Assembly: GCA_033344795.1 (NCBI GenBank)
Contig: JAWPMS010000001.1
Location: 3,038,001-3,102,000, forward strand
Source: SHLQ01 sp033344795
Lineage (GTDB): Bacteria; Actinomycetota; Acidimicrobiia; Acidimicrobiales; SHLQ01
Direction: 5' to 3'
DNA: 64,000 nt
The position numbers and the translations under genes were made by a program. Numbering within the stretch: the first letter of the stretch is position 1; every line of letters begins with the position of its first letter. Below, piece after piece: positions 44,183 through 52,510 of this stretch. Below the pieces are notes generated by a model. That model was not told the DNA's origin, searched no databases, and saw only the letters and a program-made list of their open reading frames with translations.

Positions 44183-45589
44183 CTACGAAGGGTTTGAGAC
44201 GGTGAACTTCTTGAGTAGCCACTCGAAGGGCCCGACCCTCAGGGCGAAGTGGAAGGCGGAGCACGCCACGACCATCACGCCGATGAGTCCGAGTAGGGCC
44301 CATTCCTTCTCGACAACCGACCAGTTGGCGTCGGCGATGTACTTGTCGAATACATCTCCGACGAGCACAATGTGCACCAAGTAGGCCGTGAGCGACATCG
44401 AGCCCATCCACGCGAGTGGCGATAGGGCAGAGGTAGCGGCCCGGGGGAGCAGCAGCGCCGCGCTCATGATCGCCAGAGCCACGGCGCTCGTTTGCATCGT
44501 CCAGCCGATGTGCCCGGAGTGTCCCGTCACGTCATAGAGCTCTTGCCAGGTCGCTGGACGGTCGACGTCTGGGAAGCCTGTGCCGAAGCTGTCGTCGAAT
44601 TCCTCGAGCTTGGATTCGTCGCCCAGGAACTTGAACGACCCATCGGGCAGCTCCTTCCAGAGCGAGTCGTCGTTCCATGGATCATCGGCCGATCCTGCAA
44701 ACGTGTCGCTCTCGTTGAAGTCGCCATCGCCGGCCGAGCCAGAACCATCGTCAACGAAGTCGCCCTTACTGAAGTCGCCGTATTGTTCGGTGAGCTGAGC
44801 GGAGAGCGCTCCGATGGCGAGCGTCGAGAGGATGGCGACGGCGAGCATTCGAACGACGATTCGGTCGGCACGTAGGTCGAGTCGGCCGATGAGCATGCCG
44901 AGTGTGAAGAACCCGATCCAGAGCACCATGGGATAGAGCCCGGCGACGAGGAGCTCCCAGATCGTATTGATGAGCCATGAGCCCGTTTGGCCAGACCATG
45001 CGCCGAATACTTCGCCGCTCCAGTTGCGGGCGAACAGGAGGAAGATGGGGCCGCCGATGAGGCCCACTGCCGTGGCCGTGGCGAGACGTCGGGTGCCGAG
45101 CCGCAAGAGCAGGGGAGCGGCCAGGAAGGCCACGCCGTAGTGCTGCAAGATCGACGCTGGCCAGATGGTGGCGGTGACAAGTAGCCCGCCCACGAGGAGG
45201 ACGACACCTCGTCGCCAGAGTGCTCCATTTGTCGCCGATGCGGAACCCTTCGAGTGGATGATCGAGAGCGATACGCCCGACAGGATGAAGAACAGCACCG
45301 AGGCTCGGCCGGCGGACTCGGTGAACACCCACGACACCCATCCTGTAGAGAATCCGCCATCGGAGTCGCTGATCGACACATGTTGGGTGAACATGCCGAT
45401 CAGGGCCAGGGCCCGGGCGATGTCGATGCCCACCAACCGACCCGACCGAGGCGTGCTTGCAGACGTGGAAGCGTCGGATGCAGTCCGATCGAGCCCTGGG
45501 CTAGGGACGATGGCCTCGTGGTCCAATGCACCCGGTGAGGGGAGGGAGGTGCGATGAACCGTGTCGAGATCGGTGGTGGTCATGGACAC
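44183..45589 (-). CDS. DUF418/DUF1624-type polytopic membrane protein
   Basis: 468 residues, about 9-10 membrane segments. It starts the conserved core with GIDIARALALIGMFTQHV, has LFFILSGVSLSIIHSKG, and ends with the DUF418-like LAWMGSMSLTAYLVHIV and LRVGPFEWLLKKF. Such proteins resemble acyltransferases of the heparan-glucosaminide type, but the role is unproven. Between two helices there is a ~75-residue acidic, Ser/Gly-rich extracytoplasmic loop (GDFSKGDFVDDGSGSAGDGD). The start may be GTG 45589 or ATG 45583. Confidence 0.8.
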   Translation of the reverse strand: MSMTTTDLDTVHRTSLPSPGALDHEAIVPSPGLDRTASDASTSASTPRSGRLVGIDIARALALIGMFTQHVSISDSDGGFSTGWVSWVFTESAGRASVLFFILSGVSLSIIHSKGSASATNGALWRRGVVLLVGGLLVTATIWPASILQHYGVAFLAAPLLLRLGTRRLATATAVGLIGGPIFLLFARNWSGEVFGAWSGQTGSWLINTIWELLVAGLYPMVLWIGFFTLGMLIGRLDLRADRIVVRMLAVAILSTLAIGALSAQLTEQYGDFSKGDFVDDGSGSAGDGDFNESDTFAGSADDPWNDDSLWKELPDGSFKFLGDESKLEEFDDSFGTGFPDVDRPATWQELYDVTGHSGHIGWTMQTSAVALAIMSAALLLPRAATSALSPLAWMGSMSLTAYLVHIVLVGDVFDKYIADANWSVVEKEWALLGLIGVMVVACSAFHFALRVGPFEWLLKKFTVSNPS

Positions 45590-45704
45590 ACTGTGACCTG
45601 CGAACCTGAATGCAACCTGAAAGACCGATACACGCCGTCCGGGTGGAGCTTTCGGCGTGATCGGTTACGATATGCCCTCGGTTCGGGGAGACCTGAACTG
45701 CCAC

Positions 45705-45788
45705 GTCGGAGTGGCGGAATTGGCAGACGCGCAGGCTTAAGGTGCCTGTGTCCTTAGGGACGTGGGGGTTCAAGTCCCCCCTCCGACA
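45705..45788 (+). tRNA. tRNA-Leu (anticodon AAG)
   Basis: Acceptor GTCGGAG pairs with CTCCGAC, D arm GCGGAATTGGCAGACGC, anticodon stem CAGGC/GCCTG with loop TTAAGGT (anticodon AAG), class II variable arm TGTCCTTAGGGACG, T arm GGGGG-TTCAAGT-CCCCC, discriminator A at 45788; the following CC is chance or the start of CCA. The alignment to E. coli tRNA-Leu(CAG) is column for column, so the anticodon call is secure. A34 would need deamination to inosine to read more than CUU. Confidence 0.94.
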
Positions 45789-45882
45789 CCGAACAAATGT
45801 TCGATTCAGTGCACGTGATGGAGCGCCGCCGGAACAGCGCCTGCGTGATTCTGCTGGTGATGGCGAGGGTGAACTGGTGTCG

Positions 45883-47442
45883 TTATGTGACCCGGAAGTT
45901 TCTCATCATGCCGGTGTCTTCGTGTTCGAGGATGTGGCAGTGGTAGGGGAAGTAGCCGCGGTGGTTACCGAAGGGGACGGCGATCTGGACGCGTTGGCCG
46001 GGCCAGACGAGGACGGTGTCACGGAGGCTGGCGTCGATGATTCCGGATTCGATGCTGTCCCAGGAGCCGGCGGCTGAGTCGTCGTCCCAGGTTCTGCTGG
46101 TCACGAGGAAGGACTTCCCGTGGAGGTGCATGGGGTGGGCCATCGGCGACTGGTTGACGAACTCCCAGAGCTCGACGGTGTTGGCGCGTACGGTCTCGAC
46201 GTCGGTGGCCTCTCGGCCCTCCCATTGGCGGTTGTTGATCCAATGGGAGGCGCGTCTTGTCGTCAGGGTGATCTGCTTGGGGGAGTCGCGGTTCACGGCG
46301 TCGGCCACCCCGAACGTCGGGGGCGTGCCGAGCGAATCGGGTAGCGACCCGGGCAAGGGTTCGGAGTCGATGACGACGAACGTGGCGGCCACGGAGGGGT
46401 CAAGGTCGAGTTCTGAACCCATCTGAGACCCCATCTGGTTTCCCATCCCGTTGCCCATCATGGAGCCCGCCTCGATGAAGGTGTCGGAGCTGAGTAGCTC
46501 GAGTTGTTGTCCTGGTTCGAAGGCGGAGAAGTCGACCCAGAGGTCTGTGCGTTGGGCCGGAGTGATGACGAGTCCTTCGACGTCGGTGGCTTCGGGGAGC
46601 AGGGTGCCGTCGGTGGCTAGGGCGGTGAGGGGTTGGCCGGTGGACCAGGTGAGGTATTGGGTGCGGGAGTTGGCGCCGTTGAGAAGACGGATGCGATAGG
46701 GCTCGCGCCGGACTTCGAGGGTGAGGTCGGTGACGCCGTTGGTGACGAGGGTGTCGCCGACGAAACCGGCCATTTGGTCGTGCATGTTGTTGAGGTAGCG
46801 GAGTTGCCCATCGGAGCCGATGGTGCGGTCTTGCAGCACGAGGGCGATGTCGTTGTCGCCGGTCGGGAGGTCTGGTTCTTCGCCGTGGATGATGAGTAGG
46901 CCTGCGAGGCCTCTGTAGACCTGTTCGCCGGTTCGACCGTGGGGGTGGGGGTGGTACCAGTACGTGCCCGGTGGGTTGTCGATGACGAAGTCGTACTCGT
47001 ACGTGGCGCCTGGTGCGACGGCGTCGGAGGGCTGGCCGTCCTGGTCCTGGGCGACGACGAGCCCGTGCCAGTGAACGATGCTTTCCTCTGGGAGCCGGTT
47101 CTCGAAGCTGATCCGTACCCGCTGGCCAGGCTGCACGTGCAGGGTGGGCCCGAGGTAGGACCTGCTCGGGGTCACGCTGGCAGGGTCGCCGTCGATGACT
47201 TCGGCTCCGAACGAGTAGACGTCGGTGGTGACGCCGGGTGTGATTTCGGCAGTTGTGGGTTCCGCCCACAGCTTCAGAGTCAGGTCGCGGACGGTGTCCT
47301 CGAGCTCAGGTACCGGGCGACTCGTTGTCGTGGGTTCTGCGGGCTCGGCGTTGGGGGAGTCTGAGGTGCACGCCGAGAGGGCGAGGGCGGCGCCAGCTCC
47401 GAAGAAGAGTCCGAGTGCGTCTCGGCGACCGATTTCGTTCAT
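45883..47442 (-). CDS. Multicopper oxidase lipoprotein with Met-rich segment (CueO/CopA type)
   Basis: 519 residues. The N-terminus has a twin-arginine-like motif and a lipobox (GRRDALGLFFGAGAALALSAC), so it is exported and probably lipid-anchored. All four copper motifs are present: HWHGLV, WYHPHPHGRTGEQ, HPMHLHGKSF and YHCHILEHEDTGMM (type 1 Cys, His and axial Met). A Met-rich stretch (MMGNGMGNQMGSQMG) near the middle resembles the copper-binding insert of CueO. It likely oxidises Cu(I) outside the membrane. I chose ATG 47442. It is the last gene of copB-copZ-oxidase. Confidence 0.93.
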   Translation of the reverse strand: MNEIGRRDALGLFFGAGAALALSACTSDSPNAEPAEPTTTSRPVPELEDTVRDLTLKLWAEPTTAEITPGVTTDVYSFGAEVIDGDPASVTPSRSYLGPTLHVQPGQRVRISFENRLPEESIVHWHGLVVAQDQDGQPSDAVAPGATYEYDFVIDNPPGTYWYHPHPHGRTGEQVYRGLAGLLIIHGEEPDLPTGDNDIALVLQDRTIGSDGQLRYLNNMHDQMAGFVGDTLVTNGVTDLTLEVRREPYRIRLLNGANSRTQYLTWSTGQPLTALATDGTLLPEATDVEGLVITPAQRTDLWVDFSAFEPGQQLELLSSDTFIEAGSMMGNGMGNQMGSQMGSELDLDPSVAATFVVIDSEPLPGSLPDSLGTPPTFGVADAVNRDSPKQITLTTRRASHWINNRQWEGREATDVETVRANTVELWEFVNQSPMAHPMHLHGKSFLVTSRTWDDDSAAGSWDSIESGIIDASLRDTVLVWPGQRVQIAVPFGNHRGYFPYHCHILEHEDTGMMRNFRVT

Positions 47443-47533
47443 GGCGTGGCGTGGACCTCGATTTCGGTGGCGCCGGTGGTTTCGGCGAGCATCACAAGCG
47501 CGACGGCGGCTGTGAACGGGCTGTATTGCCGGG

Positions 47534-47734
47534 TCATGCGATGGCGTAGCCGGCCTCGGCAATGGCAGCCTCGGTCAATGTGGGATCACCGCCGATCACG
47601 GTCACGGTCTTGGCTGCGACGTCCACGTCGACCGATTCGACATCGGGCAGAGGTTCGAGGGCCGATTCAATGGATCGCTTGCAGTGATCACAGCTGATAT
47701 CGGGGACGGTGTAGGTGCGGGTTTCGGTTGTCAT
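47534..47734 (-). CDS. copZ: Heavy-metal-associated domain protein, CopZ-like copper chaperone
   Basis: 66 residues, a single HMA domain with the metal site CDHC (PDISCDHCKRSIESAL) and the ferredoxin-like ending AIAEAGYAIA. It would carry Cu(I) in the cytoplasm to the neighbouring ATPase. It lies between copB (52 bp upstream) and the oxidase (91 bp downstream) on the same strand. A second one is at 58849. Confidence 0.93.
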   Translation of the reverse strand: MTTETRTYTVPDISCDHCKRSIESALEPLPDVESVDVDVAAKTVTVIGGDPTLTEAAIAEAGYAIA

Positions 47735-47786
47735 TTCTCGGGTTCTCGATTCATGGGTGGTGGATAGTTCGTGGTCGGCCGAATGG

Positions 47787-49886
47787 TCATGTGACCGCTG
47801 CTGGGGTTCCGGTCGGTTCAGTGTCGGGAAGCGGTTCTGGACGGAGGTCGAGGCGACGAAGAAGCTGGGCGTTGGCGGCGACGATCATGGTGGAGGCGCT
47901 CATTGCTACTGCTGCTGCGGCTGGTGGGAGGCTGAGTCCGGCGAAGGCGAACACACCGGCGGCTATGGGGATGGCCAAAAGGTTGTAGGCGGTGGCCCAT
48001 ACGAGGTTCTGGATCATCTTTGTGTAGGTCGCTTTGGAGAGGTCGATGATGCCGGTGACGCCGCGGGGGTCGCTGGAGGCCAGAACCACGCCGGCGGATT
48101 CGATGGCGACGTCGGTGCCTGCGCCGATGGCGATGCCGACATCGGCTCGGGCGAGGGCGGGGGCGTCGTTGACGCCGTCGCCGACCATGGCAACGGTCAG
48201 TCCGCGGGCTTGGAGTTCGGCGACTTTGGAATCCTTGTCCTGGGGGAGTACTTCGGCGAAGACTTCGTCGATGCCGAGCTGTTCGGCGACACCGTTGGCG
48301 ACTTGTTGGGCGTCGCCGGTGATCAGCACGACCTTCTTGCCTCGTTCGTGGAGGGAGTCGACGGCGATGCGGGATTCGGGGCGGATCTCGTCGGCCAGGG
48401 TGAGTGCACCAACTACGGCTCGGTCGTCGAAGATGTACAGGACCGAACCGCCGGTGCGGCGCCACTGCTCGAGTGTGGCTCGGAGCTCGTCTGGTTCGCT
48501 GGCACCGAGATGGTCGAGTAGTGCCGGGCCGCCGACCGAGACCTGGTGGCCGTCGATGGTTCCCTGTACGCCGCGGCCGGTGAGCGTGGTGACCTCTGAG
48601 GCTGCGGGAATGTCGCCTCGGTCGTTGGCTGCGCTGACGATGGCTCGGGCGATGGGGTGTTCGCTGTCAGCTTCGACCGCGGCGGCCTGGGCCAGCACCT
48701 GGTCGCGGTCCCAGCCATCAGCGGCGACGTGGTCGACGACGGCATGGTTGCCCTTGGTGAGGGTGCCGGTCTTGTCGAAGAGCACGGCGTCGACGGTGCG
48801 CATGCGTTCGAGGGCAAGGCGGTTCTTGACCAGGATCCCGGCTCGGGCCGACGTGGCGGTGGAAATCGAGATCACCAATGGAATGGCCAATCCGAGGGCA
48901 TGCGGGCATGCGATCACCAGCACCGTGACCGTGCGGATCACGCCTTCGGCAGCGTTGCCGACCAGCAGCCATGCAACGAACGTGGCTATCGCTGCGGTGG
49001 TGGCCAAATAGAAGAGGGCGGCTGCGGCGCGGTCGGCCAAGGCTTGGACTCGAGATTGGGAGGATTGGGCGTCAGCCACCATGCGGTGAATTCCAGCGAG
49101 GGCGGTGTCGTCTCCGACAGCGTCGATGCGAACCCGCACCGACGAGTCCGTCGACACCGTTCCTGCGACGACCCGTTCACCGTCGCTGCGGGTGACGGGT
49201 CGGGATTCGCCGGTGATCATGGACTCATCCAAGGCCGCTCGGCCGTCGACGATGATTCCGTCGGCAGGTACCCGACCCCCAGGACGCACCAGCACTACGT
49301 CATCGACGGTGAGTTCGGCGATTGCCACCTCCTCCACGGTGTCGCCCGAGATCCGCTCTGCGGTGTCGGGTAGGAGTTCTGCCAGGGCTGCGAGGGCGCC
49401 TTGGGCTTGGCCGATGGCTTTCATTTCCTGCCAGTGCCCCAGCAGCATCACGACGATGAGGGCGGCGAGTTCCCACCAGAAGTCGAGGTCGCCCCAGCCC
49501 AGCGACGACGCCAACGAGGACCCGTAGGCGACGGTGATGGCGAGCGAGATCAACAACATCATCCCGGGCTGTCGGTTGCGGACCTCAACGAGCCCACCGG
49601 CCAGGAACGGTTTGCCGCCCCACAGATAGATGACCGTACCGATGACTGGAGCGATCCAGGCGGCCCATGCGCCGTCAATCGAGTAGCCGAACCAGTCCTG
49701 TATCTGCTTGGAAAACACCAGCACCGGTACTGCAAGCACGAGGTTCCAGCAGAACAGGTGCCGGAACATCTCGGGGTCGTGCCCAGCGTGCTTGTCATGA
49801 CCGCCATGACCGCCATGGTTGGCTGGGGCAGCGTCGTCGCTGTGGTGGTTGTGAGCCTCGTGTTGTGTGTGGTCGCTGATGGTCAT
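47787..49886 (-). CDS. copB: Copper-translocating P-type ATPase, CPH type (CopB-like)
   Basis: 699 residues. A His-rich N-terminus (HNHHSDDAAPANHGGHGGHD) replaces the HMA domain. Eight-helix P1B architecture with the membrane metal motif CPH (VIACPHALGLAIPLV), phosphorylation DKTGTLTKG, TGES actuator (MITGESRPV), and GDGVNDAPALARAD. CPH ATPases belong to group P1B-3 and are linked to Cu(II)/Cu(I) export. A MerR-type promoter lies upstream at 49925-49956. First gene of the copB-copZ-oxidase unit. Confidence 0.95.
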   Translation of the reverse strand: MTISDHTQHEAHNHHSDDAAPANHGGHGGHDKHAGHDPEMFRHLFCWNLVLAVPVLVFSKQIQDWFGYSIDGAWAAWIAPVIGTVIYLWGGKPFLAGGLVEVRNRQPGMMLLISLAITVAYGSSLASSLGWGDLDFWWELAALIVVMLLGHWQEMKAIGQAQGALAALAELLPDTAERISGDTVEEVAIAELTVDDVVLVRPGGRVPADGIIVDGRAALDESMITGESRPVTRSDGERVVAGTVSTDSSVRVRIDAVGDDTALAGIHRMVADAQSSQSRVQALADRAAAALFYLATTAAIATFVAWLLVGNAAEGVIRTVTVLVIACPHALGLAIPLVISISTATSARAGILVKNRLALERMRTVDAVLFDKTGTLTKGNHAVVDHVAADGWDRDQVLAQAAAVEADSEHPIARAIVSAANDRGDIPAASEVTTLTGRGVQGTIDGHQVSVGGPALLDHLGASEPDELRATLEQWRRTGGSVLYIFDDRAVVGALTLADEIRPESRIAVDSLHERGKKVVLITGDAQQVANGVAEQLGIDEVFAEVLPQDKDSKVAELQARGLTVAMVGDGVNDAPALARADVGIAIGAGTDVAIESAGVVLASSDPRGVTGIIDLSKATYTKMIQNLVWATAYNLLAIPIAAGVFAFAGLSLPPAAAAVAMSASTMIVAANAQLLRRLDLRPEPLPDTEPTGTPAAVT

Positions 49887-49924
49887 GGGTGTCTCTGAGT
49901 GGAAGCGGTGTTGGATCTAGTCTC

Positions 49925-49956
49925 GTTGTACACCTTCTAGCCGACTGGAAGGTCAA
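49925..49956 (-). promoter_or_regulatory. MerR-type promoter/operator of copB
   Basis: On the minus strand TTGACC (49956-49951) is followed after 20 bp by TACAAC (49930-49925). The over-long spacer holds the inverted repeat ACCTTCTAG-N4-CTGGAAGGT written on the plus strand (49932-49953), one mismatch in nine. A 19-20-bp spacer with a central dyad is the hallmark of MerR-activated promoters. Predicted start near 49918, about 32 nt before the copB ATG. Confidence 0.85.
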
Positions 49957-50031
49957 GCCGATTCTCGAGTGAGCGTGGGCAGTAATCTCCCCGGCCGGTC
50001 AGGTGTAGCTGCCCCCAGGCTCTCAATTATC

Positions 50032-50048
50032 TACTACAGATTGTCGGA
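50032..50048. promoter_or_regulatory. BlaI-type 7-3-7 operator candidate
   Basis: TACTACA-GAT-TGTCGGA: the left arm is perfect against the TAC-K-ACA half site, and the right arm matches five of seven. It lies 40-56 bp before the SHOCT remnant at 50088 and 76 bp upstream of the copB -35. Which gene it controls, if any, is unclear. Confidence 0.45.
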
Positions 50049-50087
50049 GTAGATCTGCTGCGAAAGGGTTTGTGATGGGCGCACCAA

Positions 50088-50234
50088 TTGCTGCTGTACA
50101 AGTCGACACTGGCCGTGGCCCAGGGTCTCGGCGCCGACCCCACGGCCTCAGCGCACCAGATTCTGGCGGACCGTTTCGCCCGACGCGGGCTCAGCGCAAC
50201 GGAGTACCACGAACGCCTCGACCAGCTTCGTTAA
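50088..50234 (+). pseudogene. Remnant of a SHOCT-domain protein (C-terminal part)
   Basis: In this frame the bases encode ADPTASAHQILADRFARRG then LSATEYHERLDQLR and a stop at 50232-50234. This is a recognisable SHOCT motif (ILxxRFARGEIxxxEYxxRL), which normally ends small membrane proteins. No proper start is in frame; a TGA stands at 50073-50075. The ATG at 50075 is in a different frame, so the N-terminal membrane part has been lost or shifted. The end overlaps the convergent hydrolase gene by 44 bp. Confidence 0.55.
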
Positions 50235-51138
50235 CGGTGGCGAGATATTCGAGGCAGAGGGCCGGGTGAGTCATGGGGAGGTGATGCCCCGCACCTGGCA
50301 CGGTGTATGTCGAAACGTGGGGGAGCGTGGCTGCGTAGTGGCGGTCACCGACTCGGTCGTGCTCTCCCCAGATGAGGTCGACGGGGATGTGCGCGTCTGA
50401 TGCTCGGCGAAGTCCCTCAGTCCAGTCGGTGGCACGAATGAGTTGGTCCATGGCGTCGTGGTATGCAGGCCAGGTGTGGAGCGATGCTGATCTCGCGATC
50501 GCAACGGGGAGCTGCGGTGACGCGGCCGCTGCGACGACTCCGGCGACCCGTCTGTGTGAGCAGTTGAGATGACAGGCGGCCTGCGCCCACCGCGTGTTTG
50601 AGACGAACGTCCGAGCCATCAGTCCCGACGAGGCGATGGTGCGGTCGATGGCGTCGCTGGTTCGATAGACGGGCGGGCCGAAGCATGCGATTGACGTGAT
50701 CGGCGTCGAGTCTCGTTGGATCCAACGCATTGCGAGTGTGCCGCCCATCGAATGGGCACCGATTCGCACCGGTCGGCCTCCCAGCCCAAGCTCGCGAAGG
50801 GCTGCCTCGAGAGCGTCGAGGTGGTAATCGGGTGTGAAGCTCGTCCGTTCTTCGTCAAGGGATCGACCGAACCCAAGGAGGTCTGGCACGACCAGGTTCG
50901 CCTGTGATGCAAGCTGGTCGAAGAGGTTGCCGAAGATGTCGCCCGTCGCGACAAGGCCGTGGAGGAGAACGATGGTTTCCTCCCCCGAGCCTGCAGTGCG
51001 AACGTGAAGCGGACCGGCGCGGCGTCCGCGCAATCGTGAAGGTCGCCAGGACTGCACGGCGCTTGATCGCCAGTGGCGCATACCCCAGATGCCTGCACCG
51101 AGTCCGGCGCCGGCTGCTGCGACCTTCGGGCGTCTCAT
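50191..51138 (-). CDS. Alpha/beta hydrolase
   Basis: 315 residues. The nucleophile elbow GAHSMGGTLAM, acid WGEHDRVGDRHY and His GAGHHLPMTHP give a complete triad; the oxyanion region is VLLHGLVATGDIF. The N-terminus has a short hydrophobic stretch (AAAGAGLGAGIWG), so it may be membrane associated. The substrate is unknown. The ATG at 51138 overlaps the stop of the upstream lipoprotein gene as ATGA; it is therefore in the transcript started by the MerR-type promoter at 52003. Confidence 0.85.
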   Translation of the reverse strand: MRRPKVAAAGAGLGAGIWGMRHWRSSAVQSWRPSRLRGRRAGPLHVRTAGSGEETIVLLHGLVATGDIFGNLFDQLASQANLVVPDLLGFGRSLDEERTSFTPDYHLDALEAALRELGLGGRPVRIGAHSMGGTLAMRWIQRDSTPITSIACFGPPVYRTSDAIDRTIASSGLMARTFVSNTRWAQAACHLNCSHRRVAGVVAAAASPQLPVAIARSASLHTWPAYHDAMDQLIRATDWTEGLRRASDAHIPVDLIWGEHDRVGDRHYAATLPHVSTYTVPGAGHHLPMTHPALCLEYLATVNEAGRGVRGTPLR

Positions 51139-51995
51139 CGTTCGGGTGGGAGATAGACGGCCTCCCAGGTGGCTGCGTCGTCGGTGCTGAAGTGGATGCT
51201 TCCGCCGTGGCCGGTGACCCACCAGCGGCCGTCATCGATGTGGAGCGTCTCGATCTCGCCCGGAGCACTGGCGACGCTGGCCCATGGGCCGTCGGGCGAA
51301 CCAGCCCGATAAAGGACGCCGTCTTCGGTGGCTGCGACGAGCAGATCAGATTCCTCCCATTCGACCTCGATGACCGGCGGGGCGTCCTGGACCCGGCTCC
51401 AGGTGCGAGCGCCATCGGTGCTCACCCAGATCTGGGCCTCTTCGTCGGTGGCAACAAGGTGGTCGGGGTTGTCGGGGTCGGCGGCAAGGTCGCGGGCAGC
51501 GAGTTCGCCGAGGTCAGTCCATTCTGCCGCTGGTGTGCGTAGCCGGATCATGCCTTGGGTGTCTGCGGCATAAAGCCCTCGACTCGTGGGGAGGAGAGCG
51601 TGGAAGTCGTGTTTGCCCAGCAGATCGGCCTCGACCGTCCACGTCTCGCCACCGTCGCCGCTTCGGGCCAAACCCAGGTGCGGCGGGTGGTCAGCAACCC
51701 GATACTTCTCCAGTCGGAGGTCGGGATGACCACTGGCGTAGAGCAAGTCGTCGTCTGCAGCCATGGACATGAGGTCGTGTTGTTCGGAGCCCACCAGGAT
51801 GGCGGTTTCGGTGTCGGTGATGCGGTAGAGACCGCTGTGGCTGGCAGCGAGCAGCTCGCCGTCGGCCGTCTCGACGAGGTCGTGAATGTGCCCGAGGTCG
51901 CCAGGTCCAGCGACACGGTCGGTGGTGTCGCTGCCGCAGGCTGCGAGAACGAGGGTTGTAACAGCAGTGGCAAATACGCGGCGTGAGAGTAGCAC
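51135..51995 (-). CDS. Propeller-type (BNR/sortilin-like) lipoprotein, F510_1955-like
   Basis: 286 residues. GTG 51995 starts a lipoprotein signal (LLSRRVFATAVTTLVLAAC), followed by repeated blades: IHDLVETADGELLAASHSGLYRI, GLARSGDGGETWTVEADL and IWVSTDGARTWSRVQ. These Asp-box-like SxDGGxTW motifs mark a beta-propeller. Similar lipoproteins are often near copper genes; its role is unknown. The predicted transcription start coincides with the GTG, so the mRNA is probably leaderless. The frame is open to 52148 but that part overlaps the merR start region. Confidence 0.82.
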   Translation of the reverse strand: MLLSRRVFATAVTTLVLAACGSDTTDRVAGPGDLGHIHDLVETADGELLAASHSGLYRITDTETAILVGSEQHDLMSMAADDDLLYASGHPDLRLEKYRVADHPPHLGLARSGDGGETWTVEADLLGKHDFHALLPTSRGLYAADTQGMIRLRTPAAEWTDLGELAARDLAADPDNPDHLVATDEEAQIWVSTDGARTWSRVQDAPPVIEVEWEESDLLVAATEDGVLYRAGSPDGPWASVASAPGEIETLHIDDGRWWVTGHGGSIHFSTDDAATWEAVYLPPER

Positions 51996-52002
51996 GAGAT
52001 AG

Positions 52003-52041
52003 ACACTACGGGTTCCAGTTGAGTGGAAGGTCAAGTAGGAT
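52003..52041. promoter_or_regulatory. Divergent MerR-type promoter for lipoprotein gene and merR
   Basis: Minus strand: TTGACC (52034-52029), 20-bp spacer, TAGTGT (52008-52003). The spacer holds TTCCA-N6-TGGAA (52013-52028). +1 would fall near 51996, at the GTG of the lipoprotein. Plus strand: TTCCAG (52013-52018), 17 bp, TAGGAT (52036-52041), with +1 near 52048, at the merR GTG. Both transcripts would be leaderless, and the shared dyad suggests autoregulation. Confidence 0.75.
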
Positions 52042-52048
52042 GGATGGT

Positions 52049-52459
52049 GTGAAGATCGGCGAGCTCGGCGACCATTGCGGCGTGACCGCGAAGACGATTC
52101 GCTACTACGAATCGATCGGCCTACTAGACGAGCCGGCACGCACAGCAAGCGGGTATCGGAACTACGGAGATGACGCGCTCGAGCGGCTACGATTCATTCG
52201 CGATGCGCAAGCCACCGGCCTGAGCCTGGCCGAGATTTCGTCGGTGCTGGAGCTGAAGGGCGCTGGCGAGCGGTCGTGTTCGCACACGACGGCGCTCATT
52301 GAGAAGCATGTGGCGTCGATCGATGCGCAGATGCAACAACTTGCCCACGCCCGGAGTGAGCTGAAGCTGTTGGAAGACCGCGCAAAGGGGCTGGACCCGG
52401 CGTCATGCACCGACCCCAACCGCTGTCAGGTGATCGGCGACGAACGTCACATGACGTAG
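52049..52459 (+). CDS. MerR-family metal-responsive transcriptional regulator (CueR/ZntR-like)
   Basis: 136 residues. The winged helix begins KIGELGDHCGVTAKTIRYYESIGLL, then GYRNYGDDALERLRFIRDAQATGLSLAEI (in parts), and a dimerisation helix. Cys residues suited to metal binding are in ERSCSHTTALI and in the C-terminal loop SCTDPNRCQVI; the C-x5-C spacing differs from CueR (C-x7-C), so the exact metal is not certain. Copper is likely from the neighbours. Start GTG 52049 is preferred; ATG 52040 adds three residues. Confidence 0.88.
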   Translation: MKIGELGDHCGVTAKTIRYYESIGLLDEPARTASGYRNYGDDALERLRFIRDAQATGLSLAEISSVLELKGAGERSCSHTTALIEKHVASIDAQMQQLAHARSELKLLEDRAKGLDPASCTDPNRCQVIGDERHMT

Positions 52460-52472
52460 TCGCCTCGATGGC

Positions 52473-52504
52473 TTGACCTTCCATGCAGGTGGAGGGTTTA
52501 TGTT
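52473..52504 (+). promoter_or_regulatory. MerR-type promoter of the second multicopper oxidase
   Basis: TTGACC (52473-52478), 20-bp spacer, TATGTT (52499-52504). The spacer region holds ACCTTCCA-N6-TGGAGGGT (52476-52497 region), one mismatch. The GTG start of the oxidase is at 52511, seven bases after the -10, where transcription should begin. Confidence 0.82.
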
Positions 52505-52510
52505 TGCGAG

